Source: an uncultured Dorea sp. (lineage in GTDB: Bacteria > Bacillota > Clostridia > Lachnospirales > Lachnospiraceae). Taken from it: DNA of 13,379 nt. Below the pieces are notes generated by a model. It had not been told where the DNA came from. It did no database searches and worked only from the letters and a program-made list of their open reading frames with translations. Where the stretch lies: positions 1 to 13,379 of the forward strand of contig CAQNVT010000254.1 in NCBI GenBank assembly GCA_948844705.1. Reading direction: 5' to 3'. The position numbers and the translations under genes were made by a program. The stretch's first letter is position 1; the number at the start of each line of letters is the position of its first letter. This document shows, piece after piece, positions 1 to 5,764 of this stretch.

Positions 1-117
1 AGTAATGGGTTTGTGGAAGGAACTAACAGTAAACTCAAAATGGTCAAGCGTACCATGTATGGACGATGTAGTAAGCAATTGTTGCAGGCTAAGCTAATGT
101 ATCGTATCGCTGATTAG
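1..117 (+). CDS. Transposase C-terminus, ISL3 family (partial, 5' end outside window)
   Basis: Frame 1 reads 38 residues to a TAG stop. The start, SNGFVEGTNSKLKMVKR, followed by YGR and LLQAKLMYR, is characteristic of the last part of ISL3-type (IS204/IS1001/IS1165) DDE transposases. The glutamate in NGFVEG (residue 6 of the visible part) corresponds to the last acidic residue of the DDE catalytic triad. The visible end is uninterrupted, so nothing here suggests the transposase is broken, but most of the gene is not seen. Confidence 0.8.
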   Translation, partial: SNGFVEGTNSKLKMVKRTMYGRCSKQLLQAKLMYRIAD

Positions 118-140
118 ATACTAACAAATGCGGAAGAACC
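1..140 (+). mobile_element. Right end of an ISL3-family insertion sequence
   Basis: The window opens inside an insertion sequence whose transposase 3' end is visible. About 23 bp after the transposase stop there is a terminal-repeat-like sequence, CAAATGCGGAAGAACC (125-140). Read inward from the outer end it begins GGTTCTTCCGCA, which fits the GG-starting terminal repeats typical of ISL3-family elements. The boundary at 140/141 is supported because the disrupted MerR reading frame is recognisable up to about 146-148 and unrelated after that. An 8-bp target duplication, usual for this family, would be AAAGAAAT at 141-148, but the left copy lies outside the window. Confidence 0.7.
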
Positions 141-322
141 AAAGAAATGTCAAATTCGCGGAAGAACAAAATCTGCCGTAAGGTTTCCAATGCTTTATCG
201 TCATAAGGCCGGTATCCCGCTTCACTTTTTTCTGTCGGCTTTAGCAGGCCGATCTCATCATAATAATGGAGCGTGCGCACGCTGATACCCGTCAGATCCG
301 ATATTTCCTTCACTGTTCTCAT
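141..322 (-). pseudogene. MerR-family regulator, truncated by the IS
   Basis: Residues 1-59 form a typical MerR N-terminus: a winged helix-turn-helix starting MRTVKEISDLTGISVRTLHYYDEIGLL, then GYRPYDD and the start of the dimerisation helix (ETLRQILFFREFDI). The family has a longer coiled-coil helix and usually a C-terminal effector domain, both missing. The frame runs into insertion-sequence DNA after about residue 59-60 and stops at 89-91 (77 codons in total). The start ATG at 322-320 is preceded by AGGAGG (332-337). The N-terminus is closest in feel to TipAL-like MerR proteins, but that is only an impression. Without the coiled coil it is unlikely to dimerise or activate transcription. Confidence 0.8.
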
Positions 323-352
323 AACTGGCGTCCTCCTTCTCTTGATATCACT

Positions 353-383
353 ACTTTATTCTATGACGCACCGTGAGGGTCAA
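353..383 (-). promoter_or_regulatory. MerR-type autoregulated promoter with 19-bp spacer
   Basis: On the minus strand, -35 TTGACC (378-383) and -10 TAAAGT (353-358) are separated by 19 bp. This over-long spacer is the hallmark of promoters that MerR activators untwist. The spacer carries the operator-like dyad TGACCctcacggtgcGTCA. It lies about 30 bp upstream of the truncated merR start, so it drives that gene and was probably its own target. Confidence 0.6.
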
Positions 384-405
384 GAGGTAATGGAAAATTT
401 TTTGA

Positions 406-434
406 GCGTATTGTAGTGTATTACGCGTATTACA
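406..434. repeat. Three tandem GTATT-containing short repeats
   Basis: GCGTATT (406-412), GTGTATT (416-422) and GCGTATT (425-431) recur at 9-10 bp spacing, about one helical turn, and the last two are followed by AC. Short iterons with this spacing often bind a protein on one face of the DNA. No gene or promoter in the window clearly uses them, and chance in an AT-rich spacer is possible. Confidence 0.3.
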
Positions 435-474
435 TTTTGGGATTTTCTTGAATTCTTTTATCAGATATGTTATA

Positions 475-605
475 TTACAAATTTCGAAGCTCTGCATAAT
501 TATGAAATACGACAGGAATACAAAACAGTTCTACCGGCAATCCCCCCAAATTATCATATAAAACCACCAGGATACCTTTCCTTTGAATATCACAGTTTTG
601 CCCAT
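475..605 (-). pseudogene. Probable frameshifted remnant of a small membrane protein
   Basis: Downstream of the small FakA-like gene, the minus strand has an ATG at 605-603 that reads MGKTVIFKGKVSWWFYMIIWGD and then stops soon after. Another frame across the same DNA continues with GGLPVELFCIPVVFHNYAEL and stops at 477-475. The switch falls at a run of six G (six C on the plus strand, 542-547), a typical slippage site. Joined, the two pieces give a short basic start followed by an aromatic and hydrophobic membrane segment, as at the N-terminus of small PH-domain-like membrane proteins. No good ribosome site is seen before the ATG and the rest of any such protein is missing. The assignment is inference only. 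Confidence 0.3.
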
Positions 606-618
606 TTTTCTTACCGAT

Positions 619-870
619 TTAACCTTTCAGACCTCGTGACTGTCTGTCCATATCTTCAATAACGATATCATAGATCTCACCTAAAGAGGTACAGTATTCG
701 AGAACTTTCCATGGCTCGTTTGTGTGGAAATGAATTTTTATCAGATCTTCATCGCCGACTGCCAGTAAACAGTCACCTTTAAAATTATTTGTAAAATACT
801 CGGTTATTGTATCTTCATCAAGATCCTGCCCCTCAATCAGTAATTGGGTGTCGTATTTAAATTCCAGCAT
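619..870 (-). CDS. Small FakA/DAK2-C-terminal-domain-like protein
   Basis: This complete 83-aa protein starts at an ATG preceded by GGAGG, about 8 bp upstream. The core YDTQLLIEGQDLDEDTI, then GDCLLAVGDEDLIKIHFHTNEPWKVLEY and LGEIYDIVIEDM, matches the C-terminal (DegV-like) half of FakA/YloV fatty-acid kinase and DAK2-domain proteins. The K/H-rich IHFHTNEP strand is the family signature. The DAK2 nucleotide-binding domain itself is absent. Short free-standing versions are commonly annotated in clostridia as kinase to dihydroxyacetone kinase, although they cannot be kinases alone. A promoter lies just upstream. It may act as a stand-alone adaptor or a ligand-binding partner of a DegV protein; its function is unknown. 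Confidence 0.7.
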   Translation of the reverse strand: MLEFKYDTQLLIEGQDLDEDTITEYFTNNFKGDCLLAVGDEDLIKIHFHTNEPWKVLEYCTSLGEIYDIVIEDMDRQSRGLKG

Positions 871-903
871 TGTTTATTTACCTCCGTATTCCAGAATATT
901 TTT

Positions 904-932
904 ATACTAGCATAAACTTTTGAAACCTTCAA
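904..932 (-). promoter_or_regulatory. Promoter of the small FakA-like gene
   Basis: On the minus strand, -35 TTGAAG (927-932) and -10 TAGTAT (904-909) have a 17-bp spacer. The start point would fall about 25-30 bp before the ATG at 870, leaving room for the GGAGG ribosome site. It diverges from the promoter of the ATPase gene at 1030, with the GGAAC repeat cluster in between. Confidence 0.45.
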
Positions 933-939
933 GCTTAAA

Positions 940-1009
940 GGAACTCAGTATGTTCCGATATGGGAACGTTTTGTTGAATAACTGTATATCCTGTGCTATA
1001 ATGGGAACG
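940..1009. promoter_or_regulatory. GGAAC/GTTCC operator-like cluster around a promoter
   Basis: Four copies of one pentamer occur within 70 bp: GGAAC (940-944), its inverse GTTCC (952-956), GGAAC (963-967) and GGAAC (1004-1008). The last two belong to identical nonamers, ATGGGAACG at 960-968 and 1001-1009, whose starts are 41 bp apart (about four helical turns). They bracket the -35/-10 pair at 974-1002, and GTTCC-GGAAC forms a short inverted repeat just upstream. This layout suits a repressor binding on both sides of the promoter. Confidence 0.45.
974..1002 (+). promoter_or_regulatory. Sigma-A promoter of the DUF4143-type ATPase
   Basis: -35 TTGAAT (974-979) and a perfect -10 TATAAT (997-1002) are separated by 17 bp. 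Transcription should start near 1008-1010, inside the second ATGGGAACG copy. A ribosome site, GGAGGTG (1018-1024), precedes the ATG at 1030. Confidence 0.7.
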
Positions 1010-1029
1010 ATAATTGTGGAGGTGCAGTC

Positions 1030-2250
1030 ATGATTCAACGAAAAGAGTATTTGGATAAACTGCTTTCATGGAAGGATGAACAGGTCATTAAAGTTGTTAC
1101 AGGTATACGCCGTTGCGGAAAATCTACATTGTTGCTTCAATATCAGCAATATTTACTTCAAAATGGTGTGCATTCCGGGCAAATCGTATCAATAAATTTT
1201 GAAGAATTAGAATACGAGCATTTGCTGAATTACAAAGCATTATATCAATATATTATGGAACAGCTCTGCCCGGATAAGATCAATTATATTTTCCTGGATG
1301 AAATACAGAGGGTTGAAGCTTTTGAAAAAGTAGTAGACAGTTTATATGCGAAGAGCAATACGGATATTTATATCACCGGCTCTAATTCTTATATGCTGTC
1401 CGGCGATCTGGCCACTCTGCTGACCGGACGGTATGTGGAGATTTCTATGCTTCCGCTGTCTTTTCGGGAATATATGGAACTGGCGGAGCTTCCGGCCGAG
1501 AGGGCATTTGCGGAATATATGAGAACGGGTGGTTTTCCTGATATTTCTGTTATGGACAGAACGGATGAGAAGATAAATTCCTATCTGGAAGGCATTTATA
1601 ATACAGTGATCGTTCGTGATATTGAAGATCGTCAATATCGAAAGGAAATGAATTCTGGCAAACGGAAAATCACAGATATTACACTGCTCAAAACCATTGC
1701 CCGTTTTCTCGCAAGTGTGGTCGGCAGTCCGGTATCTATTCGTAGTGTTGCTAATTATCTTATATCTTCCGGCCGAAAGGTATCAACCAATACTGTGAGT
1801 GATTATATGGAAGCGTTACAGGAATCCTTTATTTTTTATCCGGCAGAACGATTTGACATTATAGGAAAGCAGCTTTTGAAAGCCAACCGAAAATGGTATA
1901 TGGTCGATTTGGGATTGCGTAATCACATTTTGCCCAGAAAACGTTACGATTTAGGATTTTCTATAGAAAACATCGTGTTTTTTGAGCTGCTGCGCCGTGA
2001 TTACCAGGTGACGATCGGAAAATATGGCAATACGGAAGTAGACTTCGTAGCTCAGAAAAATGGTATACTGACTTATTTTCAGGTTACTGCCGATATGACC
2101 GCAGAAGAAGCCTTCCATCGTGAAATGCACCCGTTACAGGAGATTCGGGATAATTATGAGAAAATTGTTCTGACATTGGATTATGTTACGGTGGGAAATT
2201 ATGAGGGGATACAGGTTATAAATGTTCTTGACTGGCTGCTTTCAGGATGA
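1030..2250 (+). CDS. ATPase with AAA_14 and DUF4143 domains
   Basis: This 406-aa protein is of normal family length. Walker A is GIRRCGKS (residues 25-32) and Walker B is YIFLDE (86-91), followed by IQR. The sensor strand ITGSNS (115-120) and LLTGRY with a conserved arginine (about 134) are typical of AAA_14. The SFREY motif starts the linker, and residues after about 190 form the DUF4143 part. The C-terminus contains a PD-(D/E)XK-like strand pair, EVDFVAQ (E336, D338) and YFQVTA (Q351). Family members are common and poorly characterised, and probably act in the cytoplasm as ATP-driven switches. The gene has its own promoter and is separated by 100 bp from the next ATPase, so it is probably a separate unit from the Wadjet transcript. 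No frameshift or missing ATPase residue is seen. Confidence 0.85.
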   Translation: MIQRKEYLDKLLSWKDEQVIKVVTGIRRCGKSTLLLQYQQYLLQNGVHSGQIVSINFEELEYEHLLNYKALYQYIMEQLCPDKINYIFLDEIQRVEAFEKVVDSLYAKSNTDIYITGSNSYMLSGDLATLLTGRYVEISMLPLSFREYMELAELPAERAFAEYMRTGGFPDISVMDRTDEKINSYLEGIYNTVIVRDIEDRQYRKEMNSGKRKITDITLLKTIARFLASVVGSPVSIRSVANYLISSGRKVSTNTVSDYMEALQESFIFYPAERFDIIGKQLLKANRKWYMVDLGLRNHILPRKRYDLGFSIENIVFFELLRRDYQVTIGKYGNTEVDFVAQKNGILTYFQVTADMTAEEAFHREMHPLQEIRDNYEKIVLTLDYVTVGNYEGIQVINVLDWLLSG

Positions 2251-2265
2251 ATACTTGTATCAATG

Positions 2266-2293
2266 TTGACAAATTTATCTTATAGTATATAAT
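2266..2293 (+). promoter_or_regulatory. Strong sigma-A promoter upstream of the ATPase-Wadjet operon
   Basis: Consensus -35 TTGACA (2266-2271) and -10 TATAAT (2288-2293) have a 16-bp spacer. Transcription should start at about 2299-2301, within the left arm of the inverted repeat that follows. It is the only clear promoter I see between 2250 and the carrier gene end at 13038, so it probably drives the whole Wadjet cluster. Confidence 0.75.
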
Positions 2294-2322
2294 AGACTCG
2301 TAAGAAACTAACTTACGAGTCT
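2294..2322. promoter_or_regulatory. Perfect 11-bp inverted repeat overlapping the start point (operator, or terminator of the upstream gene)
   Basis: AGACTCGTAAG (2294-2304), a 7-nt loop, and CTTACGAGTCT (2312-2322) form a perfect palindrome immediately after the -10 box. As the expected start point is inside the left arm, RNA from this promoter would lack part of the hairpin, so a DNA operator for a dimeric repressor is the simplest reading. RNA reading through from the gene upstream would carry the whole hairpin followed by GCTTTATTT, which could also act as a weak intrinsic terminator. Confidence 0.6.
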
Positions 2323-2350
2323 GCTTTATTTCGGATTAAAGGAGTCATAT

Positions 2351-3745
2351 ATGTTCTATTGCCGTGAGGAAGAACTACGAATTATGAACCGGCGGTATGA
2401 GAAAGGCCGGTTTGAGTGTATTATTATATATGGAAGAAGGCGTGTGGGTAAAACAGCCCTGATCAATGAATTTTGTAAGGGAAAGAAGACGGTTTATTTC
2501 TCTGCACTGAATGCATCTTCTCAGGAGAATCTGGAAGCATTGTCTAAGGCGGTTTACTTCTGTAAGTATCCGGAAGGACTTCGTGCGCCGGTCTATGAGA
2601 GCTATGCAGACGTATTGGATGAAATTACCGAAATGGCAAAAAGGGATCGGCTTATATTTGTGATTGATGAATACCCATATCTTGCGAAAGTAGAAAAGAG
2701 CATTTCCTCCCGGCTGCAGCATATGATTGACCATGTATGGCAGGATACAGGGATGTATCTGATCCTATGCGGCTCTTCCATGAGCTTTATGGAATATCAG
2801 GTGCTTGGATATGAAAGCCCATTATATGGGAGGTGCACTGCGCAGTTTAAGATACGGGCGCTGACCTACCGAGAGATCACTGCTTTTTATCCGAAGCTGG
2901 CTTTAGAGGATCAGGCGCTTCTCTATGGTATTACAGGCGGGATACCTCATTATATGAATAAGCTGGAAGCAGAGGATGATCTGGATGAAGCGTTGATTGA
3001 AAATTTCTTTCAGCCTTCGGGATATTTGTTTGAAGAGCCGGAAAATCTTTTAAAACAGGAGCTGCGGGAGCCGGCTATTTATAATTCTGTGATTTCCGCA
3101 ATTGCCGGAGGGTCTTCCCGCGCTAATGAGATATCTGCGAAGGTTGGGCTTGAGTCAGGGATTTGCGCAAAATATCTGCGGGTTTTGCTGGAATTAGGTA
3201 TACTTAAAAAAGAGACGCCGATGACAGAAAAATCAGGGAAGAAAACAATCTATGTTATTGACGATAATTTTTTCCGTTTCTGGTACAGATTTGTGCCGGG
3301 GAATATGTCTTCTATAAATGCCGGGCGTATCCGTCTGATTTATGAGCCTGCAATTAAGAGGTTTTATTCGGATTACATGGGACTTGTTTTTGAAAAGATG
3401 TGCCGGGAGTATCTGCTTAGATATGAGGAGAAGCTGCCGTTTCTGTTAAGTGATGCAGGACAGTGGTGGGGGACGGATAAAAAGACACGGACAGAGATAC
3501 AGATTGATATTGTAGGAACACCTGTGGAAGGAAATGAGTATCTGATCGGCTCCTGTAAGTATAAAAATGAAAGGATCGGTGTCGATGAGCTCGAGCAGCT
3601 TCGGCGGTATGCGGAAGTGTTCCGAGAGGGTGCCGGGTTTCATTATTATATTTTTTCTAAGGGAGGCTTTACACAGCCGCTTACGGAGCTTGCAAAGCAG
3701 GGGGAGGTTACACTTTTAACGTTAGAGGATATGTACCAGGCATAA
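2351..3745 (+). CDS. Archaeal-type ATPase with DUF234-like nuclease-fold C-terminus
   Basis: This 464-aa cytoplasmic ATPase has Walker A GRRRVGKT (28-35) and Walker B LIFVIDE (101-107). LCGSSMSFM is the sensor strand, and LYGITGGIPHYM is the winged-helix lead-in typical of the PF01637/DUF234 group. The C-terminal domain has the strand EIQIDIVG (D386) and then GSCKYK (400-405). In DUF234 nuclease-fold domains the second motif is usually ECK. Here the acidic residue is serine (S401-C402-K403), so the domain may bind but not cut DNA. The start has AGGAG (2340-2344) six bases upstream. The stop lies 16 bp before jetA with no promoter or terminator between, so it appears to be co-transcribed with Wadjet. 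Its role there is unknown; it differs in sequence from the DUF4143-type ATPase upstream. Confidence 0.85.
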   Translation: MFYCREEELRIMNRRYEKGRFECIIIYGRRRVGKTALINEFCKGKKTVYFSALNASSQENLEALSKAVYFCKYPEGLRAPVYESYADVLDEITEMAKRDRLIFVIDEYPYLAKVEKSISSRLQHMIDHVWQDTGMYLILCGSSMSFMEYQVLGYESPLYGRCTAQFKIRALTYREITAFYPKLALEDQALLYGITGGIPHYMNKLEAEDDLDEALIENFFQPSGYLFEEPENLLKQELREPAIYNSVISAIAGGSSRANEISAKVGLESGICAKYLRVLLELGILKKETPMTEKSGKKTIYVIDDNFFRFWYRFVPGNMSSINAGRIRLIYEPAIKRFYSDYMGLVFEKMCREYLLRYEEKLPFLLSDAGQWWGTDKKTRTEIQIDIVGTPVEGNEYLIGSCKYKNERIGVDELEQLRRYAEVFREGAGFHYYIFSKGGFTQPLTELAKQGEVTLLTLEDMYQA

Positions 3746-3761
3746 AAAGGAGAATATCAAC

Positions 3762-5123
3762 ATGCAGTTACGCTATGAGATCCCGGATACCTTCTGGACC
3801 TTGTTCCGTTCGGTCAACAGGGATGCCTATGTAGAAGCATTGCTTGCAATTAATGAGGAATACCAGTACAGCAACTATTTCCTGACACGGGAGATGTGTA
3901 TTCAGGTACTGGCTGATTTGAATATAAAAAAACAGATCGAGTTAAAGCGCGAGGAAAATGAGACGGATTTTGATATGCTGGAGACGCCTTCGTCCCGTAT
4001 GCTAAGGCTGCTTCTTAACATGGGATGGTTAAAGCGCGTGGAGGATTATAATACCCTTGTTACAAATATTGTTATTCCTGACTATGCCGCGGTTTTTATC
4101 GACGCCTTTGAGAAGCTTAGCTCGGAGGATATAGAAGAGACGGAAATTTATATTCAGAATGTCTACGCCACGCTTTTTTCCTTTAAAAATGACCCGAGGG
4201 TGAATCTTGGTATGCTCCGCACCGCTCTTGTAAATACAAGGAAGCTTAACAAGGCGCTGCAGGATATGCTTCATAATATGGACAAGTTTTTTGCAAGGCT
4301 TCTTGCCCAGAAGACCTACGTAGAGCTTTTAAGAGAGCATTTGGAGGGGTATGTGGAGGAGATCGTAAGAAAAAAATATCATATCTTAAAGACCTCGGAT
4401 AATTTTTACATTTATAAGACGGATATTAAAAAGGTCCTGCGTGAAATGCGCGAGGATGAGGAATGGATCTGTATGATCCGGGAGCGTTCGCAGGCAATGG
4501 GAGATACAAAAGAGGATGTGCTGGAGCTCTTAGACCTGATCGAGAGAGGCTTTGACGATATCGAACACCGCATTTCCAATATGGATAAGGAGCACACGAA
4601 ATATGTGCGTGCCACGGTGACGAGGATGAATTATCTTCTTAGCGGCGAGACCGATATGAAGGGGCTTGTCGTAAAGCTTCTGAATCAGATATCAAAAAGC
4701 GGGGACAAGGAAAAACAGATTCAGGCGGTGGGTGCACGGATGAATCTGTCTTATCTTGAGATCCTGTCTGAGAAATCTCTCTATAAGCGAAGGAAAGGGA
4801 GAAAGGATTTTATCAGTCAGATGGCAGACGAGGAGACGGAGGAGGATCTGGACCGTGAGGATGTCTTAAGGCTTAACCGGATACAGAGCCGCATAAGCAG
4901 AAAACAGATCGAGGAATTTATCGAGAGCCATATGGAGGGAGAGGTGATGGATACGTCCGTACTTTCCTTTGACAGCGAGGAGGATTTTGAAAAGCTGATC
5001 CTGGCCTATGACTACAGCACGAAGATGAGCAGTAAATATACAGTGATCTCAGAGGAGACGGAGATGGTGGAAAGAGATGGATACCGTTATCCGGCGCTTA
5101 AGTTTGTAAGGAGGGCATTATGA
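3762..5123 (+). CDS. jetA: Wadjet subunit JetA (kleisin-like)
   Basis: This 453-aa protein is the MukF-like kleisin of the Wadjet SMC complex, which links the JetC heads and binds JetB. Its start, RYEIPDTFWTLFRS then EALLAINEEYQYSNYFLTRE, fits the JetA family found in non-type-I Wadjet (PF18982-like) rather than the DUF3375 JetA of type I. I recall this as type II or III and cannot settle which. The middle is helical, and a charged stretch (about residues 345-390) precedes the C-terminal part that should contact the JetC head. The ribosome site AAGGAG (3747-3752) precedes the ATG. The stop overlaps the jetB start by 4 bp (ATGA), which indicates translational coupling. Confidence 0.85.
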   Translation: MQLRYEIPDTFWTLFRSVNRDAYVEALLAINEEYQYSNYFLTREMCIQVLADLNIKKQIELKREENETDFDMLETPSSRMLRLLLNMGWLKRVEDYNTLVTNIVIPDYAAVFIDAFEKLSSEDIEETEIYIQNVYATLFSFKNDPRVNLGMLRTALVNTRKLNKALQDMLHNMDKFFARLLAQKTYVELLREHLEGYVEEIVRKKYHILKTSDNFYIYKTDIKKVLREMREDEEWICMIRERSQAMGDTKEDVLELLDLIERGFDDIEHRISNMDKEHTKYVRATVTRMNYLLSGETDMKGLVVKLLNQISKSGDKEKQIQAVGARMNLSYLEILSEKSLYKRRKGRKDFISQMADEETEEDLDREDVLRLNRIQSRISRKQIEEFIESHMEGEVMDTSVLSFDSEEDFEKLILAYDYSTKMSSKYTVISEETEMVERDGYRYPALKFVRRAL

Positions 5124-5764
5124 CCGAGTATTATCATGAGCTCACCCAGGAGGAGCAGGAGGAGCTCGCCGGAGTGATAAAACTTCTGTACCGTCAGACC
5201 TTTCTTCTGGAGCGGAAGTATGACAGACGCTCCGGGCGGTTTCAGTATACGAAGGAATACCGTGTATGCAGTAAGCATATGGAGTTTTTAAAGAAGTATT
5301 TTGCGGTAGCCGGAATCATATTAAAAGAAAATGTCCATATGGGTGTAATCTATATCCAGGGAGAGACGCTGTGGGGAGAAAAGCTTCCGAGGCTTGCCAC
5401 GATCTATCTGCTGATCTTAAAGCTTATTTATGACGAGCAGATGGCGCAGGCATCAACAAGCGTACAGGTGGTGACTACACTGGGGGCGATCAATGGGAAG
5501 GCGGGAGATTTCCGCGTGCTTTCCGGTATTCCGTCACCGACAGAGTTAAGACGTACGATCGCGCTTCTTAAGAAATATCAGATCATTGAGCCTCTGGACG
5601 TGCTGGAGGAATTAGGAGAGCATACGAGGCTTGTCATTTACCCGACGGTTCATGCAGTGCTTCTGGGAGATGATATTAAGAAACTGTTGGAAACATTCAG
5701 CGAGGAGGAAGACATTGGAGAAGAAGCAGGCCTTTCGGGCACTCTCGAAGATATGCCTGAATAA
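5120..5764 (+). CDS. jetB: Wadjet subunit JetB (MukE/KITE-like, DUF4194-type)
   Basis: This 214-aa protein is in the usual size range for JetB, a winged-helix KITE subunit that dimerises on the JetA kleisin and helps bind DNA. The central part, VHMGVIYIQGETLWGEKLPRL then TIYLLILKLIYDEQ, and the wing region PSPTELRRTIALLKKYQIIEPL fit this fold. Identification rests on these features and on the position between jetA and jetC. The ATG overlaps the jetA stop, with AAGGAGG (5108-5114) five bases upstream. The last 17 codons overlap the start of jetC, and the acidic C-terminus (SEEEDIGEEAG) is encoded by the same DNA that provides the jetC ribosome site. Confidence 0.8.
   Translation: MTEYYHELTQEEQEELAGVIKLLYRQTFLLERKYDRRSGRFQYTKEYRVCSKHMEFLKKYFAVAGIILKENVHMGVIYIQGETLWGEKLPRLATIYLLILKLIYDEQMAQASTSVQVVTTLGAINGKAGDFRVLSGIPSPTELRRTIALLKKYQIIEPLDVLEELGEHTRLVIYPTVHAVLLGDDIKKLLETFSEEEDIGEEAGLSGTLEDMPE
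5703..5717 (+). promoter_or_regulatory. Ribosome site and TTG start deciding the jetC N-terminus
   Basis: AGGAGG (5703-5708) lies six bases before TTG (5715-5717), in the jetC frame and inside jetB. No in-frame ATG occurs between this TTG and the Walker A motif, and upstream in-frame ATGs (from 5631) lack a ribosome site and would add an unrelated stretch. The TTG gives the short N-terminal strand expected before Walker A in SMC-like heads. Confidence 0.75.

Noticed and set aside
5631..5714. Upstream extension of jetC beginning at the ATG at 5631
   Set aside because: It has no ribosome site, lies fully inside jetB, and adds 28 residues unrelated to an SMC-like head; the TTG at 5715 has a strong AGGAGG.
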